DNA from: Aphidius gifuensis
Lineage: Eukaryota; Arthropoda; Insecta; Hymenoptera; Braconidae
Assembly (NCBI RefSeq): GCF_014905175.1
Contig: NC_057793.1
Span: 16,244,173-16,308,172, forward strand
Direction: 5' to 3'
DNA length: 64,000 nt
In this document: positions 22,626-31,404 of the stretch, piece by piece
Position numbering within the stretch: position 1 is the stretch's first letter
Layout: each line of letters opens with the position of its first letter
Notes under the pieces: generated by a model
What the model saw: the letters and a program-made list of their open reading frames with translations, nothing else
The model's database searches: none
What the model was told of the DNA's origin: nothing
Made by a program: the position numbers and the translations under genes

Positions 22626-23621
22626 TTATACATCAATAATTTCATCACCAATTCCTTCATCAGCATGACCATCTTCATCTCCAACTTCTATTATTTCTTC
22701 ATTGTCATCCTCATCTTCATCCATCTCCTTGTCTGATATTGCACCATCAAGATGGCCATCCCAAATATGACGCAGGGGTGTAATTTCTGCAATGAAATGA
22801 AAATTCATATAAAACAATATTAAATATACATGAAATTAAAAAAGTATTTGTTTATTAATTGTTACTTACTGTACACAATTAATGCTCGACCCATTGGTGA
22901 TTTTGTAATTTGGAAAGTTCCTATAAAACAAGATAAATAAATAAAATTAAAATTACAAATTATTATCATAAATTATCTATTCAATAAATATAAAATGAAA
23001 TTTACCATTGGATGTGATGTTGTATGGAGCATCATGGTCTGCAAGTGCTCTATCATCTTGATCCCTCCAGTCAGTCCCAGTTAATTGATCTATAACAAAT
23101 AAAATTCAAAATTATTCAACTATTACTACATACTCATAATAATAACAATAATAATAATTATATTAAGTACATAGACAAATACTTACGTATATCAATCAGT
23201 GTTGCCGCAGGAGGTACAGTTGTACTTTTCGAGGTACGTTTTTGAAACGCCAGTACAAAGGTACGCCAAGTATATTCATAATAAAAGTAGCAAAACACAT
23301 ACAAAAATTTTTATAGAGCCTCGATGATCTAATTAATCCAGCAATTGCACAAGTGTGATACTTGATTAATCTTAACTGACTTGCTCGTTTTAAAAATGGA
23401 AAAGCTCTTCCTTCTTCCACACGTTCTCGACAGCGTAATTCAAAGCTGACCATTGGTTTCAATGCATCAGTGTGAATCTTAAGCTGAAATGTTTGAAATT
23501 GCAAATTAAAATTATAAGTAGAAAATTAACATGAGGGAATATAACACAGTAAATATAAAATGTTTAGAGAGAATATTAATAATATTTTACTTACCAAGTT
23601 TGAGAATGTTGAACCTTCCAT
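22626..23621 (-). CDS. spliced Polinton gene of unknown function with acidic C-terminus
   Basis: On the minus strand I read these exons: 23621-23595 (ATG, 9 codons), 23483-23187, 23089-23006, 22920-22870 and 22786-22626 (stop). Every intron has a GT donor (GTAAGT three times, GTAAAT once) and a TAG or CAG acceptor, and exons 3 to 5 join in one frame. Exon 2 has LKIHTDALKPMVSFELRCRER and a basic middle. The later exons give a Thr/Pro/Asp-rich part with DWRDQDDRALADHD and TKSPMGRALIVY, then a very acidic tail of about 45 residues. Within exon 2 the frame that suits its start differs by one base from the frame that suits its end, so there is a frameshift or an unrecognised small intron near 23300. 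I recognise no family. A TATATAAAG box lies at about 23677-23685, upstream of the start. Spliced genes are unusual among Polinton core genes, so it could be host-derived. Confidence 0.6.
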
Positions 23622-24427
23622 TTTTGTGACTTCGATTTTAATGTTGAATATTGTAAATGTACGTCTTTATATACAGACAAAATTGCCTTCTCCCACAACT
23701 CACCCTAAAATTCTATTGGTTTAAAAATTTGTCCAAACTGAAAACCCCATATGTGTAATCAAAGATTATAAAACAGCACATACAGGTGTACTGAAGATGT
23801 GTGAAGATTATTCCAATGCCAGACTTTAACATTGTGTATAGTAAAAATTCTATGAAAATCCGAAAATTTCTCCGTTGCCAAAATGCCAGATGAACATTTT
23901 AAGGATTATGTTATAATCCAAAAGTTGAACTGCTGGTGATTTTTGCATGTGCATAATGTCTTCAAAAAAAAAAATATCCAGCAATGACTTATAAGTCCCA
24001 GCACATATGCCATATGTAAAGATGTGTGAAAAATAATATTCAATTTTTTGTTTCGGGGAAAAATATAAGTAGATGACAAAAAAAAATAATATTTAATTTT
24101 GGTTCCGGAGAAAAAAGAAAAATACAAAATTGTCAATGCAACACATTGCCAATTCTCAGATTAAAGTTCGACGAATGGCATGCCAAATAAATATGTTGCT
24201 TGAAAATGATGTGTGGAAAAATAAATCTCTTGGAATATATTTCTCAAAATTTCATTGTCTAAAGCTTGAGTTTGTAAGTACAGGTTTTAGCATTGTGCAC
24301 ATGCAGTTCTTAAATAATTATAATATTATTTTTTTTTTGCCTATATATATTGGACAAAAACTCATGTGCCAACAGTCACACAACTTTCTTTCGAGTAACT
24401 TGCTTAAAAGACGAATAAGAAAAAATC
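23622..24427. other. divergent upstream region between the spliced gene and polB
   Basis: About 800 bases between two divergently transcribed genes. It includes a TATATAAAG box for the left gene near 23680 and the polB promoter near 24344-24377. The open frame at 24130-24438 overlaps the polymerase start in another frame and has no protein-like features I trust. Confidence 0.5.
24342..24378 (+). promoter_or_regulatory. core promoter of polB: TATA box plus CAGTC initiator
   Basis: TATATATT starts at 24344 and ACAGTCAC has its A at 24374, 30 bases on. The same TATA-to-AGTC spacing occurs before several other genes of this element. The predicted leader is about 54 bases. Confidence 0.55.
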
Positions 24428-27400
24428 ATGGCAAATAATTTAGAAGTTGATCAATCAATGTCAATATTTACACATTTAATACACAGAAAATTTTTTGAGA
24501 GTGAGTGTGAACGTGTAAAAGAAATTAGAGACCGCGATATTATTCAAGATATTATTGACATTTTCGAGCGTAAAATAAATGAATATAATCACATTTTGAG
24601 AGATGGTGAATTAAATTCACATCAAAAAAGTTTATTTGCAACAACGAAAAAAATTGCTGCGCGTGAACTAGAAAAAGTAAAATGTTTTAAAAAAAAAATC
24701 AGTGGTAGAGGTGCTTTTGTTGATAATAATAATAATAATAATAATAATAATATAAATAATAATAATAATATAAATAATGCTAGTGTTAGTGATAGTGATG
24801 AAAAAAATGCAGAAGATGTACGTATTATGTGGAAGGATATTGCAAGTGCTTTTAATGGTGTAATTACAATAGGTGCAATCATAAATTTAGGACATATTGA
24901 TATAGATAGTTTTTTAAATAATTGTAAAAGTTTATTAATTGAAAAAGTGAGAAGTGTATTAACAGAAAGAAATGGTTATAAAATTAATTTAATTTTATCA
25001 TGTAAATATGAAATTGCCAAAAGTGAAGAAATAACGATAGAAACTAAATATTTTTCAAGTGGTTGTGTAATTGTGCTTCAGTCAACAAATTTAGATGAAG
25101 AATTGACAATTAAATTAGAAAAACTAAAAACCCAAAGTGAAGAGTGTGAGATGAAAGACTCTGGTTGGACACTTCGTGAAGTTTTAGATCTTGAAGTTCA
25201 CCTAGATGAGTATTCTCCATTAAATGGTGGTGCATCAACTTTCTTTGAAGTGCCGAAATGGATTGCATTAAAGAAAAGTGTTGTGAACGTGCAAAATAAG
25301 CAAGACCAGTATTGTTTTTTGTGGTCAGTGCTAGCAGGAATGTACCAATGGGAAATACATCCTGAAAGAACTGCAAAATATAAAACTGCACGAGAAGCAA
25401 ATGCATTCCTAAATATATTGAATTATGATAAATTTACATACCCATTATCATTAGAAGATGTTGGTAAATTTGAGAAAATAAATGATCTTTCAATATCAAT
25501 ATATGGCCTAGAATATGATCGTGATGATGATTATAAAATAAAAATGTTGAAGAACGGTTGTAAAAAACAAATGATTGTGCCATATCATTTGAGTAAATAT
25601 ATTCCAAAAGAGCCAACAAAAAATCTCAATTTTAATAAAACATTTGTAAAAAAAACAATACACTTATTGATGCTGAGAAAAAATCATGAAGATGAAGAAA
25701 ATTTAGATTCAGATGATGAGAATGATGATGATTCTGATTATTTAAATCAAGCTGATGAGTATCATTATGTATGGATTCGTGATTTATCAAGATTAGTCTC
25801 TGCACAATTGTCGAAGCATAAAGGTAAAACATATTTTTGTGATCGATGCTTGTGCCATTTTAATTTAGAAAAATCTGTGATAGATCATCGTGAAGCTTGT
25901 GAATCTAAGAATAAGTACCGGATGGTTTTACCAAAGGTATCAAATAATATTTTAAAATTTAAAAATTACAAATATCAGCTGAAGGTACCATTTGTTGTAT
26001 ACTTGGACGTTGAGTGTTTATTGGAAAAAGTTGAGGAAGCACCTGGCATACCAAATGGCACAACTAATAATCAAATAATACATCATCATGTACCATATAG
26101 TGTTGGTTATTTTTTTAAATGTGATTATGATGCATCATTATCTAAATTTGAGCTAAACCGTGGTGAAAATTGCATAGATTGGTTCATCGATGAATTATAC
26201 AAAATTGCGCAGGATGTCAATAGAATATTAGATATCAACAGAAGTATCACAATGACACCAGCAGATGAACACTCATTTAACATAGCCAAAATATGCTACC
26301 TCTGCAAGAAGCCATTCACCATCAAGGATCCAAAGGTACGAGATCATCATCATTTTGAAAAAACCTACCGGGGGGCCGCACATCGTACATGTAACATTGA
26401 TTATCAAGAGTCATGTATAATTAATTGTGTAAGTCATAATATGAGTGAATATGATTCACACCATTTAATTGTAAAATTAGCTACTAGATTTCCTGGCAAA
26501 ATTAAATTACTCCCAGTAAATAGAGAGAAATATATTTCATTTACAAAATATGTAAAAGGAACTAGGATCCAACTTAGATTTATTGATTCATTTAGGTTTA
26601 TGCCATCAAGCATTGACAAGTTATCATCATATTTAAATGATTGTGATAAAAAAATAACCAAGCAATTTTATACTGATATTAATAAATTCAATTTAGTTAC
26701 GAAAAAAGGGACATTTCCATATGAATATGTGTCTGATTTTAATAAATTAGAAAGACCAAGTTTACCATCTAAAAATGATTTCTTCTCTATATTAAATAAT
26801 TCTCATATTAGTGATGTTGATTATGAGCATGCTTGCAAAGTTTGGAATACATTTAAAATAAAAACACTTGGTGAATATTCAGACTTATATTTAAGAACTG
26901 ATATTTTATTATTGGCAGATATTTTTGAAAATTTTAGAGACAGTACAATGCATACATATCAGCTTGATCCATTACATTTTTTAACCAGTCCATCATTATC
27001 AATGCAAGCAATGTTAAAAATTACACAAGTAGAATTAGAATTATTGACTGATCCAGAGATGATGTTGTTTATTGAGGGTGGGATTCGCGGTGGGCTTGTT
27101 CAGTGTTCGAGTCGTCATGGTCTTGCAAATAATCCATATATGGGTGATGCATTTAATCCTAATATGCCAGAATATTATTTAATGTACTATGATGTCAACA
27201 ATATGTACGGTGGTGCAATGAGAACGCATTTACCTTTTGCCAATTTTCAGTGGGATAAAAATTTTGATTTAAATTCACTAGAATCAATTGCTGTAGATGC
27301 TGAATGGGGTTATATTCTAGAAGTTGATTTATCATATAGCCCAGAACTTTGGAATAAACATCGCGATTTGCCATTAGCACCAGTACATGATCTACCACCA

Positions 27401-28468
27401 CACCCAACATCAAAATTTAAAAAATTATTAACAACATTTTATCCCAAGAAGAAGTATATTGTTCATTATCGAAATTTACAAATGTACTTGCAGTTAGGTT
27501 TGAAAATAACACAAGTTCATCGCGTTTTAAAATTCCAACAGAAAGACTGGTTAAAAAAATATATTGATTTAAATACCGATCTACGTAAAAAAGCTACAAA
27601 TGAATTTCAAGTTGCATATTTCAAGGGGCAAAATAATTCTGTTTTTGGTAAATTAATGGAAGATTGTCGTAGACATAGGGATGTACGAATTGTTACACAA
27701 GCTGAGGGTCGTTATGGGGCAAAGGCTTTAATAGCTAAACCTAATTATGTTGGATCTGATGTTATTGGTGGTATGACTGTCATTGAAATGAGTAGAATGA
27801 AAGTCTTATTTGACAAGCCGATATATGCTGGTATGACTGTATTAGACACATCGAAAATTTATATTTATGATTTTTTTTATAATTATTTACATAAAGTATT
27901 TCCAAATTGTGTAAAGTTGTATTATACTGATACAGATTCACTTATATGTGGTATAAAAGACCATGATGTATACAAAATTATGCGAAGAGATTCACATAAA
28001 TTTGATACATCGAATTATCAACAAGCGAATCCGTTTGGTATAATACAATTAAATAATAAAGAGATTGGTCTAATGAAAGATGAGTTTGGTGGGAAAATAT
28101 TATTAGAATTTATTGGTTTAAGGGCTAAAATGTATTCTACTCGAGCATTAGTTGAAAAAAATCCAATACAATCAAAAGCAAAGGGTGTAAAAAAGGCTGC
28201 ATTGCAGACTATAACATTTGATGATTTTAAACATTGTTTATTTAATAATACAAATATTGTTCGGGAGCAAAATTTGATTCAATCCAAACGTCATGTAGTG
28301 ACAACAATCAAACAAAAAAAATTAGCTTTAAGCTCAGGTGATGATAAACGTAAAATGATTGCCAATAGTACAGATACTTTACCCTGGTATCCAAATGTGA
28401 ATGACAGTGATATTTATGATAATAATATTAATAAATTTTCCAACGATATACCTATGGATGTAGAATAA
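24428..28468 (+). CDS. polB: protein-primed family B DNA polymerase (Polinton pPolB)
   Basis: 1346 residues, the usual size for Polinton polymerases. It copies the linear element DNA by protein priming. Visible landmarks: CFLWSVLAG near 296; a Cys/His finger at about 471-491; the 3'-5' exonuclease Asp-x-Glu (YLDVECL) at about 527 and HNMSEYD near 670; between them a Cys/His cluster at 623-655 (CYLCKKPF, then HHH and AHRTCN) like an HNH/endonuclease VII-type insert; polymerase motif A YYDVNNMYG (Asp 922); motif B KGQNNSVFGK (near 1066); and motif C YYTDTDSL (Asp 1168 and 1170). An Asn run at about 101-118 and an acidic run near 420-440 are low-complexity linkers. It has no stop or frameshift and all catalytic residues are present, so it may still be functional. 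Established: PF03175-type viral/organellar polymerases. The ATG at 24428 gives the first in-frame Met. Confidence 0.95.
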   Translation: MANNLEVDQSMSIFTHLIHRKFFESECERVKEIRDRDIIQDIIDIFERKINEYNHILRDGELNSHQKSLFATTKKIAARELEKVKCFKKKISGRGAFVDNNNNNNNNNINNNNNINNASVSDSDEKNAEDVRIMWKDIASAFNGVITIGAIINLGHIDIDSFLNNCKSLLIEKVRSVLTERNGYKINLILSCKYEIAKSEEITIETKYFSSGCVIVLQSTNLDEELTIKLEKLKTQSEECEMKDSGWTLREVLDLEVHLDEYSPLNGGASTFFEVPKWIALKKSVVNVQNKQDQYCFLWSVLAGMYQWEIHPERTAKYKTAREANAFLNILNYDKFTYPLSLEDVGKFEKINDLSISIYGLEYDRDDDYKIKMLKNGCKKQMIVPYHLSKYIPKEPTKNLNFNKTFVKKTIHLLMLRKNHEDEENLDSDDENDDDSDYLNQADEYHYVWIRDLSRLVSAQLSKHKGKTYFCDRCLCHFNLEKSVIDHREACESKNKYRMVLPKVSNNILKFKNYKYQLKVPFVVYLDVECLLEKVEEAPGIPNGTTNNQIIHHHVPYSVGYFFKCDYDASLSKFELNRGENCIDWFIDELYKIAQDVNRILDINRSITMTPADEHSFNIAKICYLCKKPFTIKDPKVRDHHHFEKTYRGAAHRTCNIDYQESCIINCVSHNMSEYDSHHLIVKLATRFPGKIKLLPVNREKYISFTKYVKGTRIQLRFIDSFRFMPSSIDKLSSYLNDCDKKITKQFYTDINKFNLVTKKGTFPYEYVSDFNKLERPSLPSKNDFFSILNNSHISDVDYEHACKVWNTFKIKTLGEYSDLYLRTDILLLADIFENFRDSTMHTYQLDPLHFLTSPSLSMQAMLKITQVELELLTDPEMMLFIEGGIRGGLVQCSSRHGLANNPYMGDAFNPNMPEYYLMYYDVNNMYGGAMRTHLPFANFQWDKNFDLNSLESIAVDAEWGYILEVDLSYSPELWNKHRDLPLAPVHDLPPHPTSKFKKLLTTFYPKKKYIVHYRNLQMYLQLGLKITQVHRVLKFQQKDWLKKYIDLNTDLRKKATNEFQVAYFKGQNNSVFGKLMEDCRRHRDVRIVTQAEGRYGAKALIAKPNYVGSDVIGGMTVIEMSRMKVLFDKPIYAGMTVLDTSKIYIYDFFYNYLHKVFPNCVKLYYTDTDSLICGIKDHDVYKIMRRDSHKFDTSNYQQANPFGIIQLNNKEIGLMKDEFGGKILLEFIGLRAKMYSTRALVEKNPIQSKAKGVKKAALQTITFDDFKHCLFNNTNIVREQNLIQSKRHVVTTIKQKKLALSSGDDKRKMIANSTDTLPWYPNVNDSDIYDNNINKFSNDIPMDVE

Positions 28469-28651
28469 GTGTATAGATAAATGTATGAATAAAAATAATA
28501 TAAATAAATAAATAAATAAAAAAATTCATGCCTAACTGGATATGTGTGTGTGTGTGTGTGTGTGCGTGCATGTAAATATTAATGTTTAAAATAATGTAAT
28601 TTAGGATTAATGTGGAGATTAATAAATAAATAAATAGAATCATTAAAAATT
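28469..28651. repeat. (GT)n microsatellite and AAAT repeats between polB and integrase stops
   Basis: GT/TG dinucleotides at about 28541-28565 and AATA runs on both sides. Two convergent genes end here (28468 and 28652), so the AATAAA-like runs can serve as polyadenylation signals for both strands. Confidence 0.75.
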
Positions 28652-29578
28652 TTATTGTATTGCGTTTTTATTTAACCATTCATTATGGCTATTATCAAAC
28701 CCCAAATATTTTACATAAATTTTATCACCCCGTTTTTTTATTACTTTTTCAATTAAATAAATGTCTGAATGTTTTACACGCTGTAATTCTTCATTATAAA
28801 AACATCCTTGAATTGGATTTTCTTGATAGTCTTTGAGTTTATATGTTACAGGTGCAGTCTTATTTATTTTTATAATTGTAAATATTTCATTTGTCCAGTT
28901 TGGTTTGTAACCTTTCTCAAAGATGTGTTTATACTTGCTGATTCGTACATTATCATTGACATTAAATTTCGGCTTTACATGGCAATAATTTAAATTGTCA
29001 TATACAGTTTGTTTTAAAATTTCTATATTTTTTCCAACAACTTCACAAGGTCTCATTTTAATTGTTCGATGTTTTGTATTATTATACTCTTCAATCAATT
29101 CTTGTAATATTTTTATCCATTTGTAGCTACCTTGTAAACTGAATTTAAACCACATTTTATTCTTAATTGTTCTATTGAATCGTTCAATGATTGATGCTTT
29201 TAAATGTGTATATGTTGAATACAAATGGACATTGTATTTTTTTAACATTTTTTTGAAAATTGCATTATAAAACTCTGTTCCTTGATCAACATGAAGATTT
29301 TTGCAAACTCGTCCTTGTTTAAATATTTTTTCCATTGCAGCAGAGACTTCTTTTCCCGATTTACTTTTGAGACCAATTGCCCAGCTGAATTTTGAAAAAT
29401 TATCAATGACTGTTAGAATATATTTATATCCAGAATTTACTTGTGCATGCTCAATCATATCGACAAGATCAGCCTGCCAACATTCGTCCTTGTCACGAAT
29501 GACAACTTTACGTCTTAGAAAATTTTTACGAGCTTGAGTGTGTAACTCTCGTACAACATCTTCTTTAATTTTACTCAT
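28652..29578 (-). CDS. retroviral-type integrase with C-terminal chromodomain
   Basis: 308 residues. The rve catalytic core has Asp37 (CWQADLVDM), Asp98 (HVDQGTEFY) and Glu132 (IIERFNR), a D,D-x33-E triad that inserts the element DNA. The GYKYILTVIDNFSKF and YNNTKHRTI stretches are typical of Polinton c-integrases. The last 45 or so residues (from about 262, YLIEKVIKKRGD to NEWLNKNAIQ) read as a chromodomain, known to steer integration to modified chromatin. No N-terminal HHCC zinc domain is visible, so the N-terminus may be short or encoded otherwise. The gene is intact and converges with polB. The start ATG lies 26 bases after the predicted initiator at 29604. Confidence 0.94.
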   Translation of the reverse strand: MSKIKEDVVRELHTQARKNFLRRKVVIRDKDECWQADLVDMIEHAQVNSGYKYILTVIDNFSKFSWAIGLKSKSGKEVSAAMEKIFKQGRVCKNLHVDQGTEFYNAIFKKMLKKYNVHLYSTYTHLKASIIERFNRTIKNKMWFKFSLQGSYKWIKILQELIEEYNNTKHRTIKMRPCEVVGKNIEILKQTVYDNLNYCHVKPKFNVNDNVRISKYKHIFEKGYKPNWTNEIFTIIKINKTAPVTYKLKDYQENPIQGCFYNEELQRVKHSDIYLIEKVIKKRGDKIYVKYLGFDNSHNEWLNKNAIQ

Positions 29579-29600
29579 TATTCACTAATATCTATATAAT

Positions 29601-29636
29601 GACTGATGCTGAATTTTTATTCTGATTTAATATATA
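29601..29636 (-). promoter_or_regulatory. integrase core promoter: TATATTAA plus TCAGTC
   Basis: On the minus strand TATATTAA starts at 29634 and TCAGTC has its A at 29604, 30 bases downstream. Confidence 0.55.
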
Positions 29637-30574
29637 ATATTTGCTTCTCTCAATTCTTCAATTATCGACATTATTTCATTGTTGTGACTTGGATTGCCAG
29701 CAGTTTGTGAAGCACATAGTAAACGTAATCTATCAACAAGCTCATTCGGATCATTCCAGTAAACATTATTAAAAGTATTGGAATTCTTTGATTGAATAAT
29801 CATACTTGTTGGTAAAGAAAATCCCGATCCATGTGGAGCATTTGTTATGTGTGGTAATAAAAATGTCATAAATTTTTGTGATGCTTGATTTTTTATAGCA
29901 TTTTTTGCTTTGTGATATTTTAAATGTCCATTTGTATCTAAAATAATTTCACTGTAGTTTTTTTCATCGTCGAGAGTAATGAATGTTTTATTGGGCTTTT
30001 TCATAAATAATAATTGCATCAACCCGTCGGTAATGTCATATGTTTTGTTTGCAACATCTAGCTTGTTATTTTTGAATGTAGCCACACTATTTCCAATTTT
30101 AAATTCAGAATTTATTTTTCTCACGCCATATTCTTTATCCCACTCTAAAGTATTAATTATTTTTGCATAATTAGTCAACTGTTCATTGATATCTTTATCT
30201 TCATTTTTTTCATCAACATTCTCTTCTTCTTCTTCCTCATTTGTAGATTCTGTTATTGTTACATCATTATCATTAGAATTAGAACTTTTTGTCCCAATGT
30301 CCATATTATCAAATGTGATCAAATTTTTTTCCTCATTATAATTTGTTTTATTAACATTGATTTTGTTATTTTCACTATTGTCACTTGTTGACAATTTATC
30401 TGCTATTTTATTGAGAGGTGTAATGACAGGTTGTAAATATTCATTCGCAGATTCAGACATATTTACTCTTCCTAATTTCAACATTTGATATTTTTTTCGT
30501 ATAACATTTTGCACTTTTTCCATTTCACTTAGAAATTTTGCTGCACTAGCAAGAGCTTGTTTGCTGAGTGGCAT
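29627..30574 (-). CDS. conserved Polinton protein of unknown function (DUF8207-like)
   Basis: 315 residues. The N-terminal half is Ser/Asn/Glu-rich and disordered, with an acidic run near residues 105-125. The C-terminal half is conserved: KEYGVRKINSEFKIGN, then TYDITDGLMQLLF, HGSGF, and near the end VYWNDPNELVDRLRLL and NEIMSIIEELREANIIY. I associate this pattern with DUF8207-type proteins common in insect Polintons; the family name is from memory and should be checked. No enzyme motif is visible. It lies between integrase and ATPase on the same strand. A structural or assembly role is a guess from position. The frame is intact and its stop lies inside the integrase promoter region. Confidence 0.8.
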   Translation of the reverse strand: MPLSKQALASAAKFLSEMEKVQNVIRKKYQMLKLGRVNMSESANEYLQPVITPLNKIADKLSTSDNSENNKINVNKTNYNEEKNLITFDNMDIGTKSSNSNDNDVTITESTNEEEEEENVDEKNEDKDINEQLTNYAKIINTLEWDKEYGVRKINSEFKIGNSVATFKNNKLDVANKTYDITDGLMQLLFMKKPNKTFITLDDEKNYSEIILDTNGHLKYHKAKNAIKNQASQKFMTFLLPHITNAPHGSGFSLPTSMIIQSKNSNTFNNVYWNDPNELVDRLRLLCASQTAGNPSHNNEIMSIIEELREANIIY

Positions 30575-30600
30575 CTTGATTGCACAAGATTCTACAGCAT

Positions 30601-30638
30601 ACTAATGCAATTTAACAGATTGTTTTATTATTTATAGT
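30601..30638 (-). promoter_or_regulatory. core promoter of the DUF8207-like gene: TATAAAT plus TTAGT
   Basis: On the minus strand TATAAAT starts at 30636 and TTAGT has its A at 30603, 33 bases on, with the gene's ATG 29 bases further. Confidence 0.45.
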
Positions 30639-31331
30639 TATAAAACAGTCGAAATTTTTCCTATATCTACCATCATTTAATTCACAATCTTTATCAATGC
30701 ACAGGAAACAATACTTTTCTTTCCAACATTTCATACACATTTGTCTAAATTTATTATATTCCATATCCATATTTGCATGATCTTGATAAATATGCTTCAG
30801 GTTTGTTTCATCGCATGGAAACACAATCAAAAAATTAATGTTGTCTCGAATTAAATGTTTCGGGATTCGTGCATAAGATTGACATAAATAAAATGAATCA
30901 ACTGCACAATGTCTGCCCATTGAAAAATAATCTCGTATTGGTTGTTGATTTTCAGTAGCAACATCATCAAATATAAACAATGAGTTTGGCTTTGCATCAT
31001 CAACCGGTACAACTTGTTCATTATTTGAAAATTTATAATAATTAATATTTTCCAGTGGCTCTAATAGTTTCTCTAAATATTGGTATTTTGGCTGATATAA
31101 TGATTTACTATAAATGTAAATATTTGCAAAACGTAAACCATTTGGATCCACAATCAGACTCAGAAGTGCATTAGTTTTGCCACAATTACTACCACCAATA
31201 ATTGCACACCGTATTGTATTTGGCAACAAATCACCATGACGTTTTTTCTCTATTAAACCATTGCCACTTTTTTCTGTAACTATGTCGAAGTTGATAACTG
31301 GCAATTTCAATGCTTGTTTCTTGTACTCCAT
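30612..31331 (-). CDS. FtsK/HerA-type genome packaging ATPase
   Basis: 239 residues. Walker A is GGSNCGKT (residues 46-53); Walker B is LFIFDD (118-123). An Arg/His-containing stretch (SMGRHCAVDSFYLCQSYARIP) and a C-terminal Cys/His-rich segment (CMKCWKEKYCFLCIDKDC) follow. This fits the A32/FtsK-like packaging ATPases known in Polintons, adintoviruses and other double-jelly-roll viruses; it drives DNA into the capsid. The gene is intact. It shares a 73-base divergent promoter region with the PLA2 gene. Confidence 0.93.
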   Translation of the reverse strand: MEYKKQALKLPVINFDIVTEKSGNGLIEKKRHGDLLPNTIRCAIIGGSNCGKTNALLSLIVDPNGLRFANIYIYSKSLYQPKYQYLEKLLEPLENINYYKFSNNEQVVPVDDAKPNSLFIFDDVATENQQPIRDYFSMGRHCAVDSFYLCQSYARIPKHLIRDNINFLIVFPCDETNLKHIYQDHANMDMEYNKFRQMCMKCWKEKYCFLCIDKDCELNDGRYRKNFDCFITINNKTIC

Positions 31332-31340
31332 TGTATTGAA

Positions 31341-31393
31341 GACTGATGTAGATTAGTATAAATTAACTCGTTTTATAGTCAATAAAAGCAGTC
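31341..31393. promoter_or_regulatory. overlapping divergent promoters for ATPase and PLA2 genes
   Basis: Plus strand: TATAAATT at 31357-31364 and GCAGTC with its A at 31390. Minus strand: TATAAAA at 31377-31371 and TCAGTC with its A at 31344. Each TATA lies 33 bases before its initiator, and the two units overlap in mirror image. Predicted leaders are only about 15 and 13 bases. Confidence 0.6.
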
Positions 31394-31404
31394 TGACATC
31401 AACT

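Noticed and set aside
24130..24438. A 102-codon frame upstream of polB
   Set aside because: It overlaps the polymerase start and its promoter, and the translation has no recognisable features.
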